Position numbers and translations under genes: made by a program
Shown here: positions 53,226 through 64,000 of the stretch, piece by piece
Layout: every line of letters starts with the position of its first letter
How positions within the stretch are numbered: position 1 is the first letter of the stretch
Assembly (NCBI RefSeq): GCF_963678635.1
Contig: NC_087064.1
Location: forward strand, 78,158,512-78,222,511
Direction of reading: 5' to 3'
DNA: 64,000 nt
DNA from: Symsagittifera roscoffensis
Taxonomy: Eukaryota; Xenacoelomorpha; Acoela; Convolutidae
The notes under the pieces: generated by a model
Databases searched by the model: none
Seen by the model: the letters and a program-made list of their open reading frames with translations, nothing else
Told to the model about the DNA's origin: nothing

Positions 53226-53578
53226 TCCCGCCGATTTGACTGTTGCTTAAGAAAAGAAAACCCACGGTACCCAACAAACTGGATTAACGCCAACTTAGAA
53301 CTGGATAATTTATTCTTTTGAAGACTACATTCACGTCTGAATACCAAAGAACAAAACACTAAAAGGCGAAAGACAAATCTAAAATAAACAGTTTGATTTT
53401 TGATAAAAAGACACAACCAAGACATAAAAGGAAAAACCAGTAATAAAAAAGACACGAAAGGTCGAACACAAACAGGACCCTCCAAAAAAGAGCATGAACT
53501 TATACTCCCACTCCTGGCCTAACCCAACAGAGAGGACGTCCTGAGCATGTTCTATAGCCGGCCCAACCGACCGTGTTA

Positions 53579-55367
53579 TGTAACAGTCGCCTACTTACTT
53601 TTGTCACATATGAGGCTAAAGAAAAACAGGCCCTATAATCAATGGCTCAAGAGTCAGGGACACTATCTCTTGTGTTTTTCTACCTCGAACGGTCAGAGCC
53701 AATTCGGTTCACTTGCGACATGATACTAGAACCCTTTTTACAGCTCAAAGGCCACTGTCAAAATACCCCAATCTAGAAGATAAGAACGTCCTCATACTTA
53801 GGTCCCAAAACACCCAAAACACGCGAACGCCGTTAAAAACTGGGTCGGAAAACAGGGATTGCTTTTTATTAGACTGTGGAACTTTGATCCATTTCAGATG
53901 GATCAGCCTAAACCTCTACTCATCTCAACATAACAACAAAAAACACACTAAAAAAATTTAAATTAGTTAATCAAATATCGGCACACTCTAGAATTTGCGT
54001 AACTAAATTAACAAGTAACTCTAGAATAACTAGGGAAATAAGTTTGACTCGAGGAGTTTTAAATTAACAAGTTCCAGCTTGAGAATTGAGTTTTGACTTG
54101 AGAAATGAGTTTTTTGGGACTGGACCATTGGGAGACTTTGGTTTCCACCTTTCCACCGAAGGTTCACACTGGTCCGCTCGAATTTACTCTTCTTCCACTC
54201 GTGATTGCTTTCTGTCTTCTGTCAAGAACAATACAGCTCTACTCTCGTATGAAATTATATCTGGAAATTGTGAATAGCAATTTCTCGCTGTTTTTTTACT
54301 ACTTTTCCGCGATTGTAGTTCATTTCTTCTGATCTTATATCTCTGAGAATTTCAGTTGTCGCGAGAAACTTGAGCATGACATGCTCAATTGGAATTTTAG
54401 AAAAATTTCATTTAAACCCAAAATCATGTTTCTTACGTTATTCAAGGTCAAACCTTCAATTATGAGCGACTGGCACATACTCCCCGGACTCAAGATCGAT
54501 TTCCTCATCGCGTGTCGCCGTCTGCCAGTGAGCCCCCAGAATGTTGAGTGTTGCTCAAGATACAGTCCCAGTGGTCATTTACAGAAGTTTGTAGCAGATT
54601 CAACTTTATCTACACCCCAAATTTCACAACCATGCAAAACTGTCACATTATCGCTGAACAGCAGTCATAACTTGCATACACCTGCGCTCTAAATTTCCGC
54701 TTTGCAAGCTAATGATTAAAATTTCTTTTGTCTTATCCAATAAGAAAATTTTCATGCAGCATTTTGATTCATATAATAGAACAGCAATTTCTCGCTGCTT
54801 TTTTGACTAATTTTCCGCGATTGTTGTTCATTTCTTCTGATCTTATATTTCTGAGATTTTCAGTTGTCGCGAGAAACTTGAGCATGACATGCTCAATTGG
54901 AACTTTTGAAAAATTTCATTTCAACCCAAATTCATGTTTCTTGCGTTGCTCAAGGTCAAACTTTCAAATATGAGCGACTGGCACATACTCCCCGGACTCA
55001 AGATCGATTTCCTCATTGCGTGTCGCCGTCTGCCAGTGAGCCCCCAGAATGTTGAGTGTTGCTCAAGATACAGTCCCAGTGGTCATTTACAGAAGCTTGT
55101 AGCAGATTTAACTTTATATACACCCCAAAGTTCACAACCATGCAAAGTTGTCACATTATAGGTAAACAGGAGTTATAAATTGCATACACCTGCGCCTTAA
55201 ATTTCCGCTTTGCAAGCTAATGATTAAAATTTCTTTTGTCTGATCCAATAAGAACATTTTCGTGCAGCTATTTTATTTATATAATAGAAAAAGCATATTA
55301 AAAACAATACTTTGTTGAATTAAAAATTCTATTCCGTGACCTCAAATTTCATCCAAATTCACACTCA
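53579..55367 (-). repeat. LTR2 of the array, with a ~510-bp internal duplication
   Basis: Ends GACTGTTACA at 53,579 and starts TGAGTGTGA at 55,367 next to a purine tract. Two copies of a ~510-bp block (landmarks CAATTTCTCGCTG at ~54,272 and ~54,784, and GCGTGTCGCCGTCTGCCAG at ~54,508 and ~55,019) make it longer than LTR1. It separates interiors B and C. Confidence 0.82.
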
Positions 55368-57119
55368 AGCCCCTTTCTTTTCCCTCTCCAGGCTCAAGAA
55401 TCCGACACTGAGCTTCCTGCTCATTTTTTGCTCCTCGCCCTTGAGGTGCTAGGCCCTGATGCATTCGTCACCAAAAGGTGCCTCAGCAGCGCTTCCTGAT
55501 CGTCGTAGGATCACATTCACTCCCTCTGCTCTTGCAATCTCTTCGCCTGGTTCGGCAAACCCTTCATTTTATATTCAAGCAAAAAGAGTTTTGTAAGCTC
55601 AATCTCACTTTCTTCGCTTAGTCTTTTTCCAATATTGACCCTCGCCTTGGTGTTATCTCTAGACACCCTACCAGCTCTTTTCTTATATGTTGTGATTGCA
55701 TTACGATGGGTCAGCAAGCGTCTTTTGAAGGCTTCCGTCATTATCTCAGCTAGGAACTGTCGATAATCTTTCTGATGCTTCTTCATGTGATCACTCGTCA
55801 CCGTGTATAACCAAGACGTCTATGTCGCTCGAAACCACGGGAAGAATCTTATGCGGCTCCACACGTGCTTGGCCAGCATAGCTATAGCGAATACCTTACA
55901 TGCAGTCTCAAACAACTCAATCCTCCTACTGTAATCAATAGCATGTATCGACTCCGCTGTGGGTGCCTTCGTTTCCCGATATTTCGTCACGTTTTCCTTT
56001 ATCCATCACAACGCCAGCATTGAACTCACTACCAGGAGGGTCTGCTTCTGCCGATGATCGGGTAGTCCGATGGACCGAACTTCATCTGCGTCCCATATCA
56101 AGCAGAGGTTTGACTGCTCCGGATACCACACCGTCTGTGCCAGACAGTGGCTCGGGCATTCCCCATGCGTGAGGTTGATACTCCGGACGTTGTGTTCTTC
56201 CGAAGCTTCCAGCTAGGGCTCCAGCTCCATCATCTTTTCGTGTGTTACATCATTCTCCTCCATGGCTGGGTTACGTTTTCTGTCTCACGAAGTCACTCGT
56301 GTTCTCACCTTCCAGACCCAAGAGTTCTTATTCCCAGATTTCACTCTCTCTATTCCCAGATTTCACTCTCTCTCTATTCCCAGATTTCACTCAAGTTATC
56401 TCTTTGTTCCCCCGGTACAGTTCCCAAGACCTTTCTCAACAGTCTGTGCGAGTGATGCGACATTCGAGCCAGGCGTACGCACTTGGATATTCGAGCCAGG
56501 CGTACGCACAAGGCTTTGTCGATACCTCCACCATTGCTATGTGCAGTGGATAGTAGCTTCCAGACAGGTTGGCCATGACCGATGCGAGTAGGGACTTCGC
56601 GTTCACTGGTAAACTATAGGCTTCACTAACGGGAACCCCATTTCTGCCTCAAGATCAATCTTCCACCCTCTGATGTGCATGTGGGTTTTTTGCATTGCCC
56701 CAGGCCATGACTCCACGCTAAAATAGCCATGACTCCACTCCGTAACTAAATAGTGCTCGGACTCCAGCATCTCCAGGTACTGCAAGCTGCACATCCTTGA
56801 GAAGAACCAACGCTGTTGCTTTTTTTTACAGTATTTTTCATGTAAGCCTCAGTAACTATCTGTACTTCACTTTTCTCCTTCTCTGTGATGTCGCCAAACC
56901 AAGTGGCTAGATCTTCTTTCTGGAAGGGCTCTATCAAGACACAGGACGGTCCTTCGCAAGAGTGCTCTCCAACTCCACACGTCAGATCGAGACAACCACC
57001 GGGTTCCATCTTCTTCACTGATTTATACAGCTTGCTCATCGTTTCTTTCGACTCCTTACTATGGGGTAGAATCAGTTTGTCTATCACATTCAGAGTTCTC
57101 AAGTCCTCATCCTTCGTTG
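55368..57119 (-). pseudogene. C-terminal part and tail of the long gene, copy C
   Basis: Contains VKKMEPGGCLDLTCGVGEHS, FQKEDLATWFGDITEKEKSE, KTHMHIRGWKIDLEAEMGFP and, further down, MKKHQKDYRQFLAEIMTEAF with a basic RRLLTHRNAITTYKKRAGR piece. Stops separate the parts. A three-unit ~24-bp repeat (TTCCCAGATTTCACTCTCTC) sits at 56,331-56,394; copy D has a single unit at the same place. Confidence 0.6.
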
Positions 57120-59013
57120 GGGACGTCGTAAATGTAACTCTTGTCTTGGATCCAAATCGAGAAACCACAGACTGCTGCACCTCGTTCTTAGCGGCGAACA
57201 ACGTCTGGATTGCTTCCCAGATTTTTTGGGCGTTGATGCCTCGCCTTTCAGGAGCTCCAAAAGCCCTGCCGCATGCAGGTGATCGTTCAATACTGCAGAC
57301 ACTAGTAGTTCCCGCTCGCACGGCGTTTCCGACTTGATCGCTACCACCAGAGTCAACATCTGATTCAGTTCCGCACCAGGCAGTAGATACACTAAGGTTT
57401 CTAGCCAGAATAGCTTCGGGGATGACACCTCGAAATCCGAACCCGCCACGATGATCACACTTGCTGCTCCTGGATCTGATCGATCATACACTGCCAACGC
57501 CTTGACCATCTGTGAGCTTCTACAGAAATTATCATATCTCGGATCATCGGCTAGCTTTGAACCTTCGTATGCGGCATCTGGGATCCCTATGTCTTTCGGC
57601 TCAAGCAGCTTCTCCACCACTCTCAACTGTGCGGGAGTTGCCACCCTGATTCGGGCTAAACTCGTCCGATGCTTGGGAGGTTCCGCTAAGATCCTGAACA
57701 ACTCCCAAATTGCCTGAGAGGCCTATAGTTGACTGGCCCCATTATCGACTTCAGCGGGATCCCAGTCAGTTCTCTTAAGAACTGCGCCTCGTGGGCCTTC
57801 AACCAGTCCACCTAGTGCTGTCGACTCAAGTCCTCGTGTGACACGCTCTTAAGTCCCAGGACTTCTGCCAACTCCTGCCAGCATTCTAAATCCTCCAGGT
57901 CCAACTCTTTTACACTCTCTAGATACCGCGCCTTGCACGTCTCCGATGGTCTCTCCGCCTTCTTTTTGTCCACCACCACCACTGACGATACCACTGAGCT
58001 TTTGCTTTTGCGCGTGGATGACTCTGCCTCCTCTGCTTCCATCGGCGTGTGACTGCTCCTTGAGCTATCCCTCGAGTCAATTCTCGCTCCCAGACGGCCA
58101 GATAGGGTCCTAGTTGCAATGAATGGAGGTATTGGAGATGGACCAAATGTGAATTGGGCCATTTCCAGCAAGTCCAATTCCAGAATGTTTATGTGCCGCT
58201 GGAAGACACTATTCAGCCACTCCATGCCCCTGGGCCTATCAAAATTAAGGCCATTCGAGGACGCATCATCCTGAAGAGATCGTTCCAGCTTGTCTGCCAC
58301 GTCCAACAACCTACGGGGAGTACGCTCGTCTGCTGGATTTGTCTAAATATCTCGTTGATGTTGCGTACTTTCTCATTCATTTCTCTCGCGTTTTGCTCAA
58401 CCTTCATGTTGTACGGAAGAGTGCAAATGATGAGTATCGCGGGATCTAGATAAATTCTCAGCTCCTCAAGAATGCAACTCATCTACTCGTGCAGCCTCAT
58501 CACCTTTCCTGATTGTTTCCTGGACACGTCATTGGTCCCTTTCATCAAAGTGACCGTGTACATCTTCACCATGTCTAACATCTCCGAGGACGCCAATATC
58601 TGTGATGTCGCAGCCCCAGAAAAACTCAAGACTCCAACCTGCCAATGTGACTGGATTCGTCTCAGTACTCGTATCAGGCTGTCCCCTATAGTGAAGTGGA
58701 CCGCATCCTCTGGTGTTCGTGGCTGAGTGTAGTATTCAGTCCAAGCTGCGTCATAGAAGCAATCCCTCCTTGCCCATTGTGCCGTCATCCAGTCCATGCG
58801 GTTGTGCCTGTGATACGCACCATCAGTGTTCTTCTTATAGCTCGCGATTAATACCCTCCTAACTGGATGGTCTCTCCAGGTGGGAGGTCGCTCTTCTCGT
58901 ATCGAATCTTCACGAAACCTCGACTGTAACCTATCATGCAGCTCCTTGAGACGCGATGAACTCCCGCCGATTTGACTGTTGCTTAAGAAAAGAAAACCCA
59001 CGGTACCCAACAA
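57120..59013 (-). pseudogene. SGNH-like domain and middle region of the long gene, copy C
   Basis: 58,483-59,013 starts at the leader junction (LSNSQIGGSSSRLKELHDRL) and includes TIGDSLIRVL and LMKGTNDVSR. Block V at ~58,245 reads NGLNFDRPRG: both the Asp and the His positions are Asn. The pieces 57,812-58,309 and 57,099-57,701 continue with LECWQELAEVLGLKSVSHED, ATPAQLRVVEKLLEPKDIGI and LHAAGLLELLKGEASTPKKS. Frame changes and a stop near 58,480 break it. Confidence 0.72.
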
Positions 59014-59294
59014 ACTGGGTTAACACCAGCTTAGGACTGGATAATTTAATCTTTTGAAGACTACATTCAAGTCTGAATACAAAAGAACAAAACACCAAAA
59101 GGCGAAAGACAAACCCCAAAAAAAACAGTTTGGTTTTTGAGAAAAAGACACAACCAAGACATCAAAGGAAAAACCAGTAATGAAAAAGACACGAAAGGTC
59201 GAACACAAACAGGACCCTCCAAAAAAGAGCATGAATTTATACACCAGAGAGGACGTCCTGACGTCCTCTATAGCCGGCCTAATCCACCGTGCTA

Positions 59295-59991
59295 TGTAAC
59301 AGTCGCCTACTTTTGTCACATATGAGGCTAAAGAAAAACAGGCGCTATAATCATTGGCTCCAGAGTCAGGGACACTATCTCTTATGTTTTTCTACCTCGA
59401 ACGGTCGGAGCCAATTCGGTTCACTTGCGACATGAGACTAGAACCCTTTTTACAGCTCAAAGGCCACTATCAAAATACCCCCCACTCTAGAAGATAAGAA
59501 CGTCCTCATACTTAGGTCCCAAAACATCCAAAACACGCGAACGCCGTTAAAAACAGTGTCGGAAAACAGGGATTGCTTTTTATTAGACTGTGGAACTTTG
59601 ATCCGTTTCAGATGGATCAACCTAAACCTCTACTCACCTCAACACAACAACATAAAACACCTCTACTCACCTCAACATAACAACATAAAACACATAAAAT
59701 TTAAATTGGGTACTCAAATATCGGCACACTCTAGAGTTTGGGTTAACTAAATTAACAAGTAACTCTAGAATAACTAGGGAAATAAATTTGACTCGAGGAG
59801 TTTTAAATTAACAAATTCCAGCTTGAGAAATGAGTTTTGACTTGAGATTCTCTTGTTGAGGCTTGACTCCAATAAGAAAATTTTCATGCAGCATTTTGAT
59901 TCATATAATAGAAATAGCATATTAGTAACAATACTTTGTTGAATTAAAATTTATTTTCCGTGACCTCAGAATTCATCCAAACTCACACTCA
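59295..59991 (-). repeat. LTR3 of the array, internally deleted
   Basis: Ends GACTGTTACA at 59,295 and starts TGAGTGTGAG at 59,991 after a purine tract (GGAGAGGGAAAGAAAAAGGGG). At 697 bp it lacks the central block (from about TTGACTTGAGA to TCCAATAAGAAAA) present in LTR1 and LTR2. It separates interiors C and D. Confidence 0.82.
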
Positions 59992-60965
59992 ACCCCTTTT
60001 TCTTTCCCTCTCCAGACTCAAGAATCCGACACTGAGATTCCTGCTCATTTTTTGCTCCTCGCCCTTGAGGTGATAGGTCCTGATGCATTCGACACTGTAG
60101 TGTGCCTCAGCAGCGCTTCCTGATTATCGTAGGATCGCATCCACTCCCTCTGCTCTTGCAATCTCTTCCTCTGGTTCGACAAACCCTTCACTTTATATTC
60201 CCTGTTCAAGCAAAAAGAGTTTTGTTAGCTCAACCTCACTTTCTTCGCTTATTCTTTTTCCAATATTGACTCCCTCGCCTTGGTGTTATCTCTTGACACC
60301 CTACCAGCTCTTTTCTAATCAGTTGTGATTGCATTACGATGGGTCAGCAAGGGTCTTTTGAAGGCTTCCGGCCCTATCTCAGCTAGGAACTGTCGATATT
60401 CTTTCTGATGCTTCTTCATCGCGTATAACCAAGACGTCAATGTCGCTCGAAACCCTGGGAAGAATCTTATGCGGCTCCACACTTGCTTGGCCACCATAGC
60501 TATAGCGAATACTTTGCATGCAGTCTCAAACAACTCAATCCTCCTGCTGTAATCAATAGCATGTGTCGATTCCGCTGTCGGTGCCTTCGTTTCCCGATAT
60601 TTCGTCACGTTTTCCTCCATCCCTCACAACGCCAGCATTGAACTCACTACCATGAGGTTCACCTTCTGCCGATGATGGGGTAGTCTGATTGACCGAATTT
60701 CATCTGCGTCCCATATCAAGCAGAGGTTTGACTGCTCCGGATACCACACCGTCTGTGCCAGACAGTGGCTCGGGCATTCCCCAGGCGTGAGGTTGATACT
60801 CCGGAGGTTCTGTTCTCCCGAAGCTTCCAGCTAGGGCTCCAGCTCCATCATCTTTTTGTGTGTTACATCATTCTCCTCCATGGCTGGGTTACTGTTCATC
60901 GGCTTCCCGATCGTTTTCTGTCTCACGAAGTCACTCGTGTTCTCACCTTCCAGACCCAAGAGTTC
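59992..60965 (-). pseudogene. Extreme C-terminal part and tail, copy D
   Basis: The open piece 60,315-60,620 reads HAIDYSRRIELFETACKVFA ..., MKKHQKEYRQFLAEIGPEAF, matching the tail of copy C. Beyond it, stops interrupt a Glu/Lys-rich end. Function unknown. Confidence 0.5.
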
Positions 60966-63900
60966 TTATTCCCAGATTTCACTCAAGTTATCTCTTTGTT
61001 CCCCGGTAAAGTTCACAGGACCTTTCTCAACAGTCTGTGCGAATGATGCGACATTCGAGCCAGGCATACGCATTTGGATACCGAGAAGGCTTTGTCGATT
61101 TGTATCCTCTGGCTGGATTGCTATGTGTAGTAGATAGTGGCTTCCACACAGGTTGGCCATGACCGATGCCACTAAGGACTCCGCGTTCACTGGCAAACTA
61201 TAGGCTTCACTCACGGTAAACACCATTTCTGCCTCAAGATCAATCTTCCACACTCTGATGTGCTTGTGGGTTTTTTGCAACGCCCCAGGCCATGAATCCA
61301 CGCTCAACGCTGTAACTAAGTAGTGCCCGGACTCCAGCATCTCCAGGGACTGCAAGGTGCACATCCTTGAGAAGAACCCCAACGCTTTTGCTATATTTAC
61401 AGTAGTGATCATGTAAGCCTCAGCCACTATCTGTACTTCACTTTTCTCCTTCTCTGTGATGTCGCCAAACCAAGTGGCTAGATCTTCTTTCTGGAAGGAC
61501 TCTATCCAGACACAGGACGGTCCTTCGCAAGAGTGCTCTCCACCTCCACACGTCAGATCGAGACAACTACCGGGTTCCGTCTTCTTCACTGATTTAAACA
61601 GCTTGCTCATTGTTTCTTTCGACTCCTTACTATGGGGTAGGATCAGTTTGTGTATCACATTCAGAGTTCCTAAGTCCTCATCCTTCGTTGGAGACAGTCT
61701 CACTCGCTCCGTGACATCTTCAATCAAACTCGCATGGGGAGGTGGTCACCAAAAAGGTCTCAGCAACTTCCAAACCGTCCCCAAACTCGTAATCAGCACG
61801 CCGGTTCCATTTCCCATTTTCAATTTTACCGTCTTGTTCGAGCGCGGCAGGCTAATTACTTCTGATATCTTCTCAAGTGGCAGGCCTAGGCTCGGCCTTT
61901 CCCTTTCCACTGGGTCAATCTCCTTTATCTTCTCTGTCCAAAACTTCAACAGCTCTGTTACTTCATAATTCTTGTGGGCGTTCCCAGCCTCTCAATCCAA
62001 GAAAGAGTTGTATGCTATGCCCATTTTTCCAGAAACATATTGGTATTCTCCCCGTTTGTTGGGTTTCGAGTAATCTTCCCACCCGGTCTAAATTACGATG
62101 CACGTCATGCACCTCGTCATGAATTTCTCGTTGTAGAATCTCCGTATTTCATCAAGTTTTCCCTGACTCTCTAGAGACTGTCTGAAGCCATCCTCCTTTT
62201 CGATTCCAGTACTCTGGTACACGTTAAGGATGACCGTGGAGATTCTCCTTTCCATAGTGTTTTCCCATCACCTTCTGATGGCACGTTTGGTCGGTACTAT
62301 CGGTCATCAGGAACATTATCCACCTCAAGAAACAAGTGGCATCTTTTCTCCTCGCTAGACTCAAACGGAATTATCTCTGGCGATGTGCTGCACCAGCATT
62401 TGATAAACCTCTAGACTCTTGCTGTCCAGCTTCAATTTATTGTGTGAGGTCAACACCTCCAGCTCTATTGACACCAAGCTCCATGCGAACATCAACTGTC
62501 CTGCCGTTCTGACGAAAGGATTTGCCATTAATGGCAACGCGGACGAAAGTGTTTTCATCGCCTCCTCGACATATTCCCGCAGCAAATTATGCCAGGTTCA
62601 TTTCAGCTGGTTCCCCAACTCTAACTTGTTGATCTCAGCTTTTTGTTGGGCAGCCCAATGACGACACTTGCGGGACACTCCATGATCAAGTTTCTTGAGG
62701 CAATCTTCCAGTTCTTTTATGGTTTCCTGAGCCATCCACAAAGGTCGAGCGGTTGTCCTTGTCGCATTTCTCTCAAGAGGGTCGCTAGCCACTTGTTTCC
62801 CTGTAGCCTGAGGTTGAGTCGAGAGCCATTCGTTGCCTATGTCCACCTCCCACGTTTGTCTGGGCGTCGAACCTCTTTTGGTGTTCGCCTTCCGTTGTCG
62901 AGCACGTAGAGACTTCCCTTCCCTTCACCACCTGGTCCAGCTTCCGTGGTGCGGAGCTGCCCGTGTAGGCTGCTGTCTTCCATCGCGCTAGACTCATGGG
63001 AGCTGTCTCCCACGGATTCTCTTCTGAGACTGCGTCCGCCGAGGAACTACTTAATTCTTCTGTCTTTCTTCTCCTTTTCCGAGACCCTTTACTTTTATTC
63101 GGGGGCGTTGTCACTATCATCGCTGATTCGACTTCTTTATCCCGGTCCGGCCTTTCCAACTCTTGCCGCCCCCTTCTCGAGCCTTAAGAATATTAATATC
63201 TTTAACCATATCACTAGTCCTATTCTTATCATCCCTTTCAACCTTAATCATTTTATTATCAGTTTTTTTTTGTTCAGAGTAGAGCTGTCTTTACATTCAT
63301 CATCTTTGGTCTTCTGCTCTGTTTCCCTCAGCTTGATCATCTTGCTCAGTAGCTCTTTTCTCGCTTTTTGTCCAGTCCGGTACCCATCAAGACAACTTTT
63401 CGGCACTTCACCACCGTGTTCCATAACTCTTTGAAGTCCTCCAGCGTAGTCTCGCTCTTCGCTCTCTGGTCGAACTCGCTCAAGGATTCTCGCCACTCCT
63501 GCTCATCCAGAGTGTTCAGGAACATTCATTTGTTGCCTTCAAAAGCGTTCCTTTTGCTTTCTTCGGCGCTCAAGAGCTTCATCCCCATATTGGAAGTTTC
63601 ACTCGTCAGAGGCAATTCCAGATCTTCTCGAGGGGATCCCAGGGGTGGTTTGGTTGTGTTCGCCCAGTCATCTCCACTCAAGTCTTGCGGCAGCTCCTGT
63701 GTGGTGAAATTGGTTTCAGCTGGGTACTGCTCTGGTGTATTCCCCATCTCCATTTCTTCTCCCGCTTCACTGAGGGTCTCATCCATACTCTTCCCTTCCT
63801 CTGATTCAGCACGTTCTTTCTCAAGTGCATCTCTGAACCTGTTCTCCACGGGGTCGCTTCTTTTGCCTCCAGGGGTGCCCACTGATAAGGGTGAGGGCGT

Positions 63901-64000
63901 TGCCAAGTCCAGATTCTTGTATTCAGTGAGGGCTACATATAAGGGACCTGCCGCATCTAGCTCCTTTTCCTCTCTTGTTTCAATTGTCTCTTCTCTGCTC
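60966..64000 (-). pseudogene. Late and C-terminal part of the long gene, copy D (best preserved)
   Basis: Open pieces: 63,526-63,906 (acidic, MDETLSEAGEEMEMGN), 62,785-63,159 (NLS-like KGSRKRRRKTEELSSSS), 62,598-62,846, 62,361-62,585 (NPFVRTAGQLMFAWSLVSIE), 61,746-61,949 and 60,966-61,727 (253 residues, EEVTERVRLSPTKDEDLG-like to CLDLTCGGGEHS and ATWFGDITEKEKSEVQIVAE). It is the longest continuous view of the C-terminal region. Frame changes remain at ~62,600, ~62,000 and ~61,740. Confidence 0.65.

Larger units (their letters stand above)
45336..53578 (-). mobile_element. Interior B of the gag-pol-less LTR element (rearranged)
   Basis: Bounded by LTR2 upstream and LTR1 downstream on the minus strand. 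It carries the SGNH-containing long gene but no gag, protease, RT or integrase, so it is non-autonomous. Segment order from the 5' side is: leader, SGNH, middle region, a second partial middle region (51,022-50,258), N gap, an inverted piece (48,741-50,057), then late and C-terminal regions. Confidence 0.78.
55368..59294 (-). mobile_element. Interior C of the gag-pol-less LTR element, internally deleted
   Basis: Same leader-to-SGNH junction as copy B at ~58,985, then SGNH and part of the middle region, then a large deletion at ~57,119/57,120 that joins the middle region (FTTSP) to the C-terminal region (TKDEDL) in frame. Only ~3.9 kb remain of an ~8 kb interior. Confidence 0.78.
59992..64000 (-). 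mobile_element. Interior D of the LTR element, runs off the window
   Basis: The 3' half of the same long gene plus the tail and purine tract. Its 5' half lies beyond the window edge, so it cannot be told whether gag-pol is present in this copy. Confidence 0.75.

Overview
The window looks like a transposon-dense piece of a nematode chromosome, most likely Caenorhabditis-like. This rests on a Polinton of the nematode type, a Cer1-like Ty3/gypsy polyprotein, AT-rich low-complexity spacers and no bacterial gene layout. I see no convincing host gene, tRNA or rRNA. Nearly everything is mobile DNA in different states of decay.

Region 1 (1-19,140). A Polinton/Maverick (559-18,114; 17.6 kb) is bounded by ~0.83 kb terminal inverted repeats and a 6-bp target duplication, ATCGTA. 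It sits inside a minisatellite, and further out lie arrays of an AAACCGCTC-type repeat. Its right half reads in one direction in typical Polinton order: small proteins, a membrane protein, the A32-like packaging ATPase, two conserved small/medium proteins, the integrase, the minor capsid (penton-like) protein, a basic pVI/pX-like protein, the major capsid protein and the adenovirus-like cysteine protease. Two minus-strand genes of unknown function and long AT-rich spacers fill the left half. No protein-primed DNA polymerase B is visible. The ATPase is broken in its P-loop, and a nuclease-like gene has a frameshift. The virion and integration genes are otherwise largely open, so the copy looks fairly young but unable to replicate itself.

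Region 2 (19,141-38,634). After a ~145-bp hairpin comes a plus-strand LTR retrotransposon: an LTR (~20,118-21,104), a leader with tandem repeats, a broken gag with two CCHC knuckles, aspartic protease, RT, RNase H, integrase with a GPY/F-like tail and a macro-domain-like C-terminus. It is followed by a further ~7 kb of coding-derived sequence (31.4-38.6 kb) that starts with an SGNH/GDSL-hydrolase-like domain and continues into protein sequence I do not recognise.

Region 3 (38,635-43,7xx). A second, very AT-rich, heavily decayed Ty3/gypsy-like element (RT and RNase H recognisable), ending in a 73-bp tandem repeat, cuts into or abuts the first.

Region 4 (43,760-64,000). On the minus strand is a chain LTR1 - interior B - LTR2 - interior C - LTR3 - interior D (runs off the window). 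These copies carry the same LTR type and the same SGNH-containing gene as region 2, but no gag-pol. B and C share the same internal deletion joining leader to SGNH gene, as expected of a non-autonomous derivative. Interior B holds an inverted segment and a 200-N assembly gap and should be read with caution.

The most unusual item is the giant retroelement with macro-like and SGNH-like modules, together with its gag-pol-less tandem relatives. Second is a virion-gene-rich Polinton without polB. All functional calls are from motif reading only; no database search was run.
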